In this document: piece after piece, positions 9,338 to 17,922 of the stretch
How the letters are laid out: the number at the start of each line of letters is the position of its first letter
Numbering within the stretch: the stretch's first letter is position 1
Assembly: GCF_033878955.1 (NCBI RefSeq)
Contig: NZ_CP138858.1
Coordinates: 5,111,001-5,175,000, forward strand
Length of the DNA: 64,000 bases
Origin: Coraliomargarita algicola
GTDB lineage: Bacteria; Verrucomicrobiota; Verrucomicrobiia; Opitutales; Coraliomargaritaceae
Direction: 5' to 3'
Notes under the pieces: model-generated
Database searches by the model: none
What the model was told of the DNA's origin: nothing
What the model saw: the letters and a program-made list of their open reading frames with translations, nothing else
Program-made: the position numbers and the translations under genes

Positions 9338-10099
9338 TCATTTGACTCCAACTACGTTCACTTGCAGCTGCTGTTGAAGATGTTTTTGAGTGGTAGATTC
9401 TGGCGCTTTGTCGGTGATTAATCTGTCGAAGTCGGACCAGCGAGCGAATCGGACGGGAGCGCTGGATATCCATTTTGAATGATCGCAAACAAGGATCGAT
9501 TGATTCGAAGATTGAATTGCATGTTGCTTGACTGAGGCTTCTAGAGTTTCAGTGGTATAGGCACCTCGGGACACATTTAACGCACTCGCTCCGATGAGTG
9601 AGTAATCAACATTTAGATTCTCGAGCCAACTGAGTGCGGCTGATCCAATTAAAGCGCGCGATACTTCACGTAGGGTGCCTCCAATGCCTGTGACGCGAGC
9701 ATTGTATTTGCATGCATCAATTAAAATTGGCAGGGAATTGGTAAATATAGGGCAATCACCGCGGCGCAGTAGAATCCTTGCGACTTCTAGGCAGGTAGTG
9801 CCTGAGTCGATGTAAACCGATGCACCTGTTGGAATTATGTTTGCTGCATAACTCGCGATTTCCCGTTTCTGTTCTGGAGCGGAGAGTTCTTTGTCTAAAA
9901 AAGAGGCTTCATTAATCGCTTCGGGACGAAGCAGGGCGCCGCCATGCGTTCTGACAATTTTTCCGTTCTCTGCGAGTTCCGACAAGTCGCGACGCAGCGT
10001 CGCCTCAGAGATGTCAAGCTGCTCTAGTAGAGTGCTAATTTTTACTTCTAGATCGATTGAAAGTAAGGAAAGTAGCTTTTGTTGTCGTATGTTTCTCAT
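9338..10099 (-). CDS. DeoR/GlpR-family transcriptional regulator
   Basis: 253 residues. The N-terminal winged HTH (RQQKLLSLL, then ISEATLRRDLSELAENG, then RTHGGA) is the DeoR signature, and a DeoRC sugar-phosphate sensor domain follows (YIDSGTTCLEVARIL, then GGTLREVSRALIG). It is the first gene of the operon running to 2786, with stop/start overlap to the aldolase. A motif shared with the esterase/Gfo-Idh promoter lies 20 bp upstream, with ATGTGAT repeats nearby. It probably represses the operon until a phosphorylated intermediate binds. Confidence 0.9.
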   Translation of the reverse strand: MRNIRQQKLLSLLSIDLEVKISTLLEQLDISEATLRRDLSELAENGKIVRTHGGALLRPEAINEASFLDKELSAPEQKREIASYAANIIPTGASVYIDSGTTCLEVARILLRRGDCPIFTNSLPILIDACKYNARVTGIGGTLREVSRALIGSAALSWLENLNVDYSLIGASALNVSRGAYTTETLEASVKQHAIQSSNQSILVCDHSKWISSAPVRFARWSDFDRLITDKAPESTTQKHLQQQLQVNVVGVK

Positions 10100-10104
10100 G
10101 TAAT

Positions 10105-10181
10105 ATGTGATTACATGTGATTGAAATAATCATTATGTCGAGCGTTTTATTACGCGTGATATTGTAAATGCGATATGTGAT
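10105..10181. promoter_or_regulatory. DeoR-operon promoter with ATGTGAT repeats and shared motif, copy 2
   Basis: ATGTGAT occurs at 10105, 10115 and 10175, with a related GCGTGAT at 10154. The copy of the motif also found at 1295-1338 spans 10119-10163. The 10105 and 10115 repeats are one helical turn apart and lie just upstream of the regulator start at 10099, which fits autoregulation. Confidence 0.5.
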
Positions 10182-10624
10182 CATAGCGCTTCAACGCTTT
10201 GATGCCGTTTCATCGCAGGAAATATTAGCCCCACTTGCGATTGCTTGGCTGCTTCTGCAATTGGGCTTCCGCTTGTTTGGAGCTCATTCAGTTCGTAGAG
10301 CGAGAGGAGAACAAATCCCCATCGAGGTTCATCGCACGTGTCAGATCGGCAGGGGGCTGACTTATTTTCTGTAGGCCTGGGCGACTGTCTTCGTTTTTTT
10401 TTATCCTGCGCTAAGGCTTTCACTTGCACGCTTGGAGCTACGCCGTGGCAAGCGCTCGGGTACAGTGAACCATTAGTAGCCAAGCTATAGAAGTCGGCTC
10501 AAAGGGTTTTGGAGAAACACTATATATAAAGCGATAGTCACGGATGCCTATATCCCGCGGACTAATTTGAGGCAGAATCATTCTAAATTTTGATTTGCCC
10601 TAGGCTCTGTTTCCTTGTGGCCAG
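10182..10624. other. Intergenic region without a supported gene
   Basis: About 440 bp between the DeoR promoter and the 3' end of hisF. Short open frames exist on both strands, but none shows a recognisable domain, ribosome site or conserved-looking composition. There is no clear terminator hairpin with a T-run. I see nothing else in it. Confidence 0.5.
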
Positions 10625-11389
10625 TTAAAGGCGAACGGGAAGGCCCTTTGACTGCAGGTGCTCTTTGGCTTGCTTGATGGTAAAGGTGCCAAAGTGGAAA
10701 ATCGAAGCGGCTAATACAGCGCTGGTTTTGCCTTCGGTGATGGCGTCGGCTAGGTGATCGAGGGTGCCGGCGCCGCCGGAGGCGATGACGGGCACTTCGA
10801 CGGCTTCGCTGACTGCGCGATTGAGTGCATTGTCAAAGCCAGCCTTGGTGCCATCGGAGTCCATGCTGGTGAGGAGAATCTCTCCAGCTCCGAGGGAGAC
10901 GACTTTCTTCGCCCATTCAACTGCGTCGAGGCCCGTTGGCTTGCGACCTCCGTGTGTGTACACTTCCCACTTGTCTGTTTTGTTAACCACGCGCTTCGCG
11001 TCGATCGCAACCACAATGCATTGATTGCCGAAGCGGGCGGCGGATTCTTTGATTAAATCGGGGTTGAGGATGGCCGCTGTGTTGAGGCTGACCTTATCGG
11101 CACCTGCATTGAGCATGGCACGGATATCGTCTACGGTGCGCAGGCCTCCACCGACTGTGAGTGGCATAAAGCACTCCGAGGCGGTGCGCTCCACCACGTC
11201 GATCATGGTGTTGCGCTCGTCGCTGGACGCTGTAATGTCGAGGAATACGAGTTCGTCGGCACCTTGTTGTTCGTAAGCTTTGGCTTGCTCGACGGGGTCA
11301 CCCGCGTCGATTAGATTGACGAAGTTAACGCCTTTGACCACGCGTCCGTCATGGACGTCGAGGCAAGGTATGATGCGAATCGATAACAC
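10625..11389 (-). CDS. hisF: Imidazole glycerol phosphate synthase cyclase subunit HisF
   Basis: 254 residues, the usual length. The TIM-barrel has IIPCLDVHDGRVVKGVNF at the N-terminus (catalytic Asp about 11), LTVGGGLRTVDDI, VVAIDAKRV (catalytic Asp about 130) and VIASGGAG. With HisH it closes the imidazole ring, making IGP and AICAR in histidine synthesis. No other his gene is nearby; it is the last gene of a minus-strand run of sugar and lactate genes, separated from them by an AT-rich inverted repeat, so it may have its own promoter. Confidence 0.97.
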   Translation of the reverse strand: MLSIRIIPCLDVHDGRVVKGVNFVNLIDAGDPVEQAKAYEQQGADELVFLDITASSDERNTMIDVVERTASECFMPLTVGGGLRTVDDIRAMLNAGADKVSLNTAAILNPDLIKESAARFGNQCIVVAIDAKRVVNKTDKWEVYTHGGRKPTGLDAVEWAKKVVSLGAGEILLTSMDSDGTKAGFDNALNRAVSEAVEVPVIASGGAGTLDHLADAITEGKTSAVLAASIFHFGTFTIKQAKEHLQSKGLPVRL

Positions 11390-11393
11390 TTTT

Positions 11394-11525
11394 TTTTGAA
11401 TTAAGGATTAAGAATTAAGTATTAGGAGTTAGAATTAAAAGTCGGGAATGACGAATTGGGCGCACTGCAAGGCGAGCCTAATAAAAGCATTTCCTAATTC
11501 TTAACTCCTAATTTCTAATTCTCCT
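11394..11525. repeat. AT-rich inverted repeat between hisF and the 591-aa gene
   Basis: A purine-rich arm (AATTAAGGATTAAGAATTAA at about 11399 and following bases) faces a pyrimidine-rich arm (CTAATTCTTAACTCCTAATT at about 11493 and following bases). The arms could pair across a loop of about 50 bp. A shorter related piece, TTCCTAATTCTTAATTATT, lies near 25949 between pduP and the next BMC-P gene. It could be a degenerate miniature repeat or act as an RNA hairpin. Confidence 0.45.
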
Positions 11526-11527
11526 GT

Positions 11528-13303
11528 CTACTCGTCGGCAAATACGATGTCTGGCTCGAAGGAGAGCGCGAGACGGTCCTGAGTGCCTGGGCGCATGACC
11601 AATGGGCGGTCGCGCTGGAGGATTTGCAGGTAGTGTAAGTTCCCGTAGTAGGTGCGATACTTAGGATCGTCTGTGACGACTTCGAGTTCTTTCCATTCGG
11701 CTTGGAAGTCGTCTTTAATGACTTCGGTGCGATGCCCTTCATCTCCTAGTGTGAAGGCAGTCGCGACGCGGTAGCGACTGTGAGGGGCAGCGATGCCAAG
11801 AATGTAGCGCATTTTATCGAGTGTCACTTGCTGCTTCACGGTGAAGCAAAATTCGCATGTGATCTTACCCTTCAGGAAGGTCCATAGCACCTTGCAACTG
11901 CCGAGACCGTTAACGATTTCTTCATCTTTGGTGATGAGTTCCGGTTGATCGTATTTGAAATTGAGTGCATTGCGCAGTCCCATGCTGGTGGTGCAATTCT
12001 TCCCGTAAAAGGAGGGCACGATCACCTTGTCGCCAAAAGTCAGTTCTGGCTGCATGATGGGCAAATACATGTCCACGGGCCAGTCGAAAACCCCAGGGGA
12101 GTGCGGGAAGGCCAAGTAGTCGGAAGTGCCTTTGCCTAGCTTGCTGGAGCCCAGCAGAGGCAATTGCACTGCAAGTCCGGAATCGGGGTCTTGGTAAACA
12201 AAGAGACCTTGTTCCTTGCGGTGTGATTTGTCGAAGCTGACGTAGCGAGCTACTTTGCGAGCTGGCACTGGCGAGGCGGGGGCGGCACTGCCACCTGCAG
12301 AGCGTGCCAAGCGAGACCACTGGCAGAGGTAGCGAGCGGCGTCGAAGTTGGCCATACGTGTGGTATGGTAAGGCACTGTGCTGCGCTCTTCGTCGCGTAT
12401 CACGAGATAGCCGTGTTCCTGGTCGAGGTAGGTGACGAAGAAATTCATGAAGAGACGGCGTACCGCATCGACGTAGAGGTCACGCTGATTGGCGGGAATC
12501 CAACCATCACGCAGTGCTTGTAGTGTGAGGCTGATGCAGTGCATCTGACCATAGGCACCGAGCGAGCGACCGTAGGCCCAGCCCACACCGTCTTGGCGAG
12601 CCAAGTCTGGAATGAGTTTTAGATATTTCTCCGAGTAAGAGCGCAAGCTTGGCAGCTTGCGTTCGCGCAGGTGCAAGTTTGCGTGAAGTTGCAGGGATTG
12701 GCGAATAAAGACGAAGCTCATGACACCGTAGATGTCGAATGCGCCGCCGAGACGGGCATCGTCGCCCGCCGCATCGTCGATGTAGCCAGTGGAAGACTTG
12801 CTGTCGATGCGCTCCAAGAAGCGGTCGATCAGGCGACCCGTTTCGTCTTTCTTAGACAGGCCTAGGCTGAAGCGAGTCACTGCTTTCGCAATGTTGAAAG
12901 CTTGGTAGTGGTTTTCGTAATCGCTGCGTTCGAGTAGAAGCTTGTCGAGTTGTTCGCGAGTGGGATCCATCAGGCGTTCCCAAACGGCGTTGCGATCTTT
13001 CGCGGGGCTGAAGGACAAGAGGCCCAGCGCTGCATAAGCGAGGCCGTTTTCCATTTCCTCCGGGGCAAAGGCCTGGGCGGTGACCGTGCGTGCTGCCAGG
13101 TCGACTAAATCGTAATCTCCGAGAGAGGTCTCATTGGTCGCGCGGTAATACTCGCCGATGGCAAGAGCTGCGTGTCCGGGCTCATCCAGACGGCTATTTT
13201 CGCCGGCTACAGGAGTGATCGTACCCTGTTCGGTGATTGATTCTAAATTATGTCCCAAAATGGATTGGGCCATGTCGAGGCATTGATCTGCAAAATTTTC
13301 CAT
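11528..13303 (-). CDS. Uncharacterised 591-aa protein, alpha/alpha-toroid-like
   Basis: I do not recognise the family. No signal peptide or membrane segment is seen, so it is probably cytoplasmic. The first about 350 residues are helix-rich, with aromatic-rich segments such as GWAYGRSLGAYGQMHCISL, reminiscent of alpha/alpha-toroid glycan-active proteins (lyases, DUF2264-like). The last about 200 residues are strand-rich, as in the beta-sheet half of such proteins. It lies between the DUF4432 epimerase and hisF, so a role in the same deoxy-sugar pathway is plausible. The fold is a guess from the sequence pattern. Confidence 0.45.
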   Translation of the reverse strand: MENFADQCLDMAQSILGHNLESITEQGTITPVAGENSRLDEPGHAALAIGEYYRATNETSLGDYDLVDLAARTVTAQAFAPEEMENGLAYAALGLLSFSPAKDRNAVWERLMDPTREQLDKLLLERSDYENHYQAFNIAKAVTRFSLGLSKKDETGRLIDRFLERIDSKSSTGYIDDAAGDDARLGGAFDIYGVMSFVFIRQSLQLHANLHLRERKLPSLRSYSEKYLKLIPDLARQDGVGWAYGRSLGAYGQMHCISLTLQALRDGWIPANQRDLYVDAVRRLFMNFFVTYLDQEHGYLVIRDEERSTVPYHTTRMANFDAARYLCQWSRLARSAGGSAAPASPVPARKVARYVSFDKSHRKEQGLFVYQDPDSGLAVQLPLLGSSKLGKGTSDYLAFPHSPGVFDWPVDMYLPIMQPELTFGDKVIVPSFYGKNCTTSMGLRNALNFKYDQPELITKDEEIVNGLGSCKVLWTFLKGKITCEFCFTVKQQVTLDKMRYILGIAAPHSRYRVATAFTLGDEGHRTEVIKDDFQAEWKELEVVTDDPKYRTYYGNLHYLQILQRDRPLVMRPGTQDRLALSFEPDIVFADE

Positions 13304-13517
13304 TATCGAAAAGCGCGTCTTATGAGCGCATTAAAAAGGTCATGAAGCTTGCGCCATGGGAGCTTGTCAATAGCTTTCAGGCATTCAAATTTAGAGAAAT
13401 TGCATATTCTGTGTGCTGTGTTTCCAAAATACCTCAAAAATGATGCCAACGATTGTGTTGGCATCATATTTATGAAGAAAGCGACAAGCATTCCGAAGGG
13501 AGAATGCGTCGACTTGA

Positions 13518-14693
13518 TTAGCTGCCAGATAGGTGCCCAAGTGGCTGTGGGTGCACGGTTCCTTGCGCAGTTTTCTGAAGCGCCTGAATCTCAGATTCTA
13601 CTGAGTCGACTGCTTCCTTAGTATCCAGGGCTTCGATTGTGATATTTGTGGTGCGCGACTCGCCTCCGGCTAAGCTGAGAACGCGGCCTTGCTCTCTTTC
13701 AAATCGGCGGGAGTTTGGATAATTGGTCGCGGGTTCGAGTCCGGTGACGTAGCCATCGGCGGTGCCTGCGGTGTTTTTCCACTGTGTGAAGCAGGGGAAG
13801 TCCTTGAGTGAGAAGCGCAGCAGGGAGGCTTGATCACCGGCGGCGTTGCGCAACATAGTAATTGTTTCCTGGTTGTCCGCCTGACCCGCTAGGTCATAGA
13901 GATAGGCTTGTTCGACGAAACCGATTTGAGGCGCGCCGTATTCGCCGAAAGTGTCGATGCCCTCGGTGGAGCGCGGGTCGCGCGGTGCGACTTGCTTGAA
14001 GGGGGCGACTAGGCGGGCGCCTTCTTCCAGGATGGGGGCTCCATAGTTTATGTGGTAGAGCATTTCGTGCTCTTGTGGGTTATTGCCTAGATTGGTCACT
14101 GTGTCGGTGATACGCATCGCGCCCGAGCCGAACTCGGTGCGGATCTCGGTGTTGAGTCGCAGGGCGGGGCCGAACATCATGGATTCGTCGACTTCACCAC
14201 GAACGATAATTGCCTCGTCGGTGACTTCGATACTGACTGCGCGGGCGGGCACGTTAGCGATGTTGCCATGCAGTGTGAGTGGCACTTCGAACTCGTTGCC
14301 ACTGTAGTCGAGCACGGTGTCCATGCCGGGGGCTCCCATGCTATTGAGACCACAGCGCACGAACCATTCGTTAAAGCCCTTGAGCCAGCCGAGACCTCCG
14401 CGATCCTGTAAATTGATAAACGCGGGGTTGACCGGATCTTTGACGGGGGAGTCCCAGCCGAGTGCGACCTCACCACATTGGCCCTTCCAGATGCCCATGC
14501 CGCGAGTGGGCAGGACGGCGAAGGAGAGTTTGCCGTTGTTGATCTCCACGACTTGGACGCCTTCTTGTAGGCCGCCGCGCAGAGTGTAGCTATTTACAGA
14601 CCAGTTTGTGGGGCTTTCGCCTTTGAGTTGGACGGCTTTGAATCCTTCGGTTGATTGAGGGTCCAAGAGGGGTAGTTTATAAAGTGTCTTCAT
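13518..14693 (-). CDS. DUF4432 / aldose 1-epimerase-like protein
   Basis: A 391-residue galactose-mutarotase-like beta-sandwich protein of the DUF4432 type: LSFAVLPTRGMGIWKG near residues 55-70, GFNEWFVRCGL, LHGNIANVPA (His) and MLYHINYGAP (His). Family members interconvert sugar anomers or bind sugars. It lies 26 bp downstream of a PfkB kinase in an operon with lactate oxidation and rhamnulokinase genes, so a fucose/rhamnose-related mutarotase is plausible. The catalytic role is inferred only. Confidence 0.75.
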   Translation of the reverse strand: MKTLYKLPLLDPQSTEGFKAVQLKGESPTNWSVNSYTLRGGLQEGVQVVEINNGKLSFAVLPTRGMGIWKGQCGEVALGWDSPVKDPVNPAFINLQDRGGLGWLKGFNEWFVRCGLNSMGAPGMDTVLDYSGNEFEVPLTLHGNIANVPARAVSIEVTDEAIIVRGEVDESMMFGPALRLNTEIRTEFGSGAMRITDTVTNLGNNPQEHEMLYHINYGAPILEEGARLVAPFKQVAPRDPRSTEGIDTFGEYGAPQIGFVEQAYLYDLAGQADNQETITMLRNAAGDQASLLRFSLKDFPCFTQWKNTAGTADGYVTGLEPATNYPNSRRFEREQGRVLSLAGGESRTTNITIEALDTKEAVDSVESEIQALQKTAQGTVHPQPLGHLSGS

Positions 14694-14719
14694 AATCGTT
14701 TCCTGTGTTTGGAGTTCCC

Positions 14720-15817
14720 TTATTTATCCGAGGCTTTTTCGATTTGTGCGATCAGCTCTTCCTTGGTCGGGCCCGTGGCGTGGGTGACGAAGAAGGCGGT
14801 GGCTGCATTGGCCATGACTAGGCGTTCCTTGAGTGGGAGGTCGCCGAGGGAGGCGCACATGTAGCCTCCGTTGAAGCTGTCGCCGGCTCCTGCGGAGCGG
14901 ATGACTTTGGTTTGACGCTCTTGGATGGCATAGGCTTCGCCATCTTTCGCACTGGATGCGGCCGCAAATTCGGGCGTATGAACGACTAATTCGTCGAAGC
15001 CAATCTTCTCGCGGGCAAGTGTTAAAGTGGTCGCGATGGTTTCTGGCTTCAACTCGGGACGCTCGATGCCAATGCGTGAGCAGAGCTCTAGCACCTCGTG
15101 TTCATTGAGGCTAAAGGTCATGGGGATCTTGCTGTTGTATGGCTTGATCAGCTCCAGTGAATTTACGAAGGACTCACTGGATTTCTTTTTGATATCAGCG
15201 AAGTCGAAGAACATGCGGCGAGGCGGTGTGAGCGTCTCGTATTGCTTCATGAAGCCCTTGAAGAAGCCATCGAAATCAGCAGTCAACGACCAGTAGCCGA
15301 GGCCTAAGATGTCGACATCGGAGAACAGTTCTTTGAGCTGTGCTTCGGTGAAATATTCTTCGAAGTCCGCCCACGTGAGGTTGGAGACCGCTTCCAGGTT
15401 GCTCATCAATACCTTGCCGTCGCCAAATTCCAGGGCGATGGTGAGGGCGGGATCGCCGAGGGAGTAGATGTCGCAGATGTCCTCAAACTCGACAAAGGCC
15501 GGATCGATGCTGGCTTTGCCGTAAAGGCCCGGCAGGCGGGGCTTGAGTCCGAGGATGGCGGCGATGCGCCCGGAGTTGATACCGAAGCCACCTTCGCAGC
15601 GGCGTTTGGGCACGAGTTCGACGCCCACGCCACCGTCGGCGCGTTCGACCAGTAATTCGCCAAACATCTTGAGATTCGTCATTGCGCTATATTCGCTCTG
15701 ACTTTTGCGCTCTTGGACGATCTCATAGGTCTCGTCGACGAATCCGTCGCAACCTAATAAAATGTTACCGCTGAGCTTGTTAATATAACCGACGTATTTT
15801 TCCATAACCGTATTCAT
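14720..15817 (-). CDS. PfkB-family sugar kinase (second copy)
   Basis: 365 residues. The catalytic signature is RSAGAGDSFNGGYMCAS near residue 315, with a glycine-rich GGFGINSGRIAAILG near residue 77. It opens with GCDGFVDETYEIV, close to the GFDGFVDE of the kinase at 5610-6725, so the two are paralogues of one subfamily. It follows lutC and precedes the DUF4432 gene. A deoxy-ketose kinase is possible, in addition to the FGGY-type rhamnulokinase upstream. It lacks a visible targeting peptide, so it is probably cytosolic. Confidence 0.85.
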   Translation of the reverse strand: MNTVMEKYVGYINKLSGNILLGCDGFVDETYEIVQERKSQSEYSAMTNLKMFGELLVERADGGVGVELVPKRRCEGGFGINSGRIAAILGLKPRLPGLYGKASIDPAFVEFEDICDIYSLGDPALTIALEFGDGKVLMSNLEAVSNLTWADFEEYFTEAQLKELFSDVDILGLGYWSLTADFDGFFKGFMKQYETLTPPRRMFFDFADIKKKSSESFVNSLELIKPYNSKIPMTFSLNEHEVLELCSRIGIERPELKPETIATTLTLAREKIGFDELVVHTPEFAAASSAKDGEAYAIQERQTKVIRSAGAGDSFNGGYMCASLGDLPLKERLVMANAATAFFVTHATGPTKEELIAQIEKASDK

Positions 15818-15911
15818 AATTTGTATTTCTATATTGTGATATTATGTAGAACACGCCCCGGCGTGGGGAATGTTCGTGCTGCTTTGGTCGGTATAGAAAG
15901 TTGGTAGCTTT

Positions 15912-16520
15912 CTAGGAAAGTACGAGTGCGACTTGAATGCCAGGGCCGTGGACGCCTTCGATGAGGATGCCCTCGACGTCGGCCGTCTTGGAGGGGCCGG
16001 TCGCAAAGATGATCGAAGGGTCATCGCCGAAACGTTCGATGGCCGCCGGTATGTGTGGCACGATGTCGGCCTCGTCGATGACTGCGATGTGAATCCAGGG
16101 GGCGAGGGCGCCTAGGCGGGCCGAGGTATCGCCGTCTTTGAGCATGATGGTGCCGCTCTCGGCGATGCCTGCGCTACCTTTTGTGATGCCAAAGCTGTAT
16201 TCGTTGATCTTGGATTCATCATATTCGGTATCGAAAGTAATGCCTTCGACGCCGTCGAGGAGGTGTGCCAGCGCGGGATCGCAGTAGCCGAAAGTGCTTT
16301 GCTCGGCTTTTAGAAACTCGGCCAGTGGCTCGACGGAGTCGTAAAAGCGACCACTGGCAAATGCGAGTTTGTCAGCAAACTGTGCCTTTAAACTATCGAA
16401 CTGTCCGGAAGGTTTGCAGACCACTAGGGACTCTTCCCACTCAGGCTTTTCTGTGCGAGTGGGCAGGGGATCGAGGGCGGCGCGAATGGCGCTAAAGATT
16501 TTTTCTCTATCAGAACTCAT
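15912..16520 (-). CDS. lutC: Lactate utilization protein LutC (LUD domain)
   Basis: 202 residues from the ATG at 16520, which lies 7 bp after the lutB stop; an upstream Met would overlap lutB. The LUD-domain pattern is visible: FGITKGSAGIAESGTIM and a C-terminal SIIFATGPSKTADVEGILIEG-like stretch. LutC is part of the cytoplasmic LutABC complex that oxidises L-lactate to pyruvate. Here it would take the lactate made by the neighbouring BMC pathway. Confidence 0.9.
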   Translation of the reverse strand: MSSDREKIFSAIRAALDPLPTRTEKPEWEESLVVCKPSGQFDSLKAQFADKLAFASGRFYDSVEPLAEFLKAEQSTFGYCDPALAHLLDGVEGITFDTEYDESKINEYSFGITKGSAGIAESGTIMLKDGDTSARLGALAPWIHIAVIDEADIVPHIPAAIERFGDDPSIIFATGPSKTADVEGILIEGVHGPGIQVALVLS

Positions 16521-16527
16521 GATGAAA

Positions 16528-17919
16528 TTACTTTCTATTTTTGAACCATTTACGGAATTCGCCACCTTGGAATTTAGGCAACTTACGTGCGCCTTGCCAA
16601 GATTTAGCGGATGGGTGAGGCACTAATTCGGTGGGAATGTAGTTCATGGTGTGCCCCATGGAGAGTGCGGTTTTCCACATGGTAGGCTGTGAGCAAAGTG
16701 TGGCCCACATCGCGAGGTTTGGAGTGCCCTTCATGGCAACCTTCGCTCCTTCGCGCTTGGCCTTGTCGCGCAGGCGTAGCAATAGGTCCGGGATCGGAAT
16801 ATTGACCGGGCAGACTTCGTTACATGCGCCGCAGAGACTGGAGGCTTTGGGTAAGTCTGCGAGTTCCGGAAAGCGATTGCCTGCCAGTAGTGGACTCAGC
16901 ACCGCACCGACGGGGCCCGGGTAGACGCTGCGGTAGGCGTGGCCACCGGACTGACGATAGATCGGGCAAACGTTGAGGCAGGCACCGCAACGGATGCAGC
17001 GGAGAATTTCGCGGCAGTCACTGGCCAGCACCTCGGTGCGACGATTGTCGACGAAGATAATGTGTGTTTGTTCGGGGCCGTGAGGTTGGTCCTTTGATTT
17101 GGGGCCCGCGATAAATTGATTATATACGGTGAGCTGTTGGCCGGTGCCGGAGCGACCGATTAAGTTTAAAAACAGGCCGAGGTCGCGGTCAGTGGGCACC
17201 AGTTTTTCGATGCCGATCACTGCGATGTGAATTTTGTTGGCCGCCATGCAGAAGCGCGCGTTGCCTTCGTTGGTGACGAGCACCACGCGGCCACTCTCTG
17301 CCGAAACAAAGTTACCACCTGTCAGGCCGACATCGGCATCGATGTATTTTTGGCGTAGGTGCTTGCGGGCGCGGCGGGTGATGGTTTCGGGGTCGTCGTT
17401 GTAGTCGCCGAGGCCTTCACGCTCGAAGCTCTTGGCGATGCCGCGACGGTTCTTGTGCACGATGGGCGTGACGATGTGCGAGGGGTGATCGTTATCGATC
17501 TGAAGAATGAACTCGCCCAAGTCTGTCTCGACGACTTCTTTGCCGTTCTCCTCAAGGTATTTGAGCATATGCGTCTCTTCAGTCAGCATGCTCTTCGACT
17601 TCACCACGCTCTTGGCGTTGTTCTCGTTCATGATGCTGAGCACCTTGGCGTTGACGGCGTCGTCATCGACTGCGAAGTGCACCGTGGCACCGTTGCGCTG
17701 GAAGGAGGCTTCCGCCTGTGCCAGATAGGTGTCGAGGTGTTCCAGCGTGTGTTGTTTGATCAGGCCGGCGGTCTCACGCAGCTTGTCAGGATCGTCGTAG
17801 TCGCGGTGCAGCGTTGCGTAGCGGCGCTCGGACTTGAGCTTGGCGCCCATGAAGTTGGAATCGTGAACTTCGGGGTCGAGGTCGCGTGCCGTGCGGTCGA
17901 TTTGTTGTTGAGTCTTCAT
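16528..17919 (-). CDS. lutB: Lactate utilization iron-sulfur protein LutB
   Basis: 463 residues: an N-terminal LUD-type domain (GLTGGNFVSAESGRVVLVTN near residue 200), then a ferredoxin-like region with two 4Fe-4S motifs, CIRCGACLNVCP and CGACNEVCPVNIP, and a basic C-terminus. This is the LutB/YkgF architecture, the electron-carrying core of the L-lactate dehydrogenase complex. It lies 3 bp after lutA and just before lutC, in the usual ABC order. Confidence 0.95.
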   Translation of the reverse strand: MKTQQQIDRTARDLDPEVHDSNFMGAKLKSERRYATLHRDYDDPDKLRETAGLIKQHTLEHLDTYLAQAEASFQRNGATVHFAVDDDAVNAKVLSIMNENNAKSVVKSKSMLTEETHMLKYLEENGKEVVETDLGEFILQIDNDHPSHIVTPIVHKNRRGIAKSFEREGLGDYNDDPETITRRARKHLRQKYIDADVGLTGGNFVSAESGRVVLVTNEGNARFCMAANKIHIAVIGIEKLVPTDRDLGLFLNLIGRSGTGQQLTVYNQFIAGPKSKDQPHGPEQTHIIFVDNRRTEVLASDCREILRCIRCGACLNVCPIYRQSGGHAYRSVYPGPVGAVLSPLLAGNRFPELADLPKASSLCGACNEVCPVNIPIPDLLLRLRDKAKREGAKVAMKGTPNLAMWATLCSQPTMWKTALSMGHTMNYIPTELVPHPSAKSWQGARKLPKFQGGEFRKWFKNRK

Positions 17920-17922
17920 AGC

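Noticed and set aside
10181..10483. Open frame of about 100 codons on the minus strand between DeoR and hisF
   Set aside because: No domain, no ribosome site, and an overlapping frame of similar length on the other strand; low-complexity codon choice.
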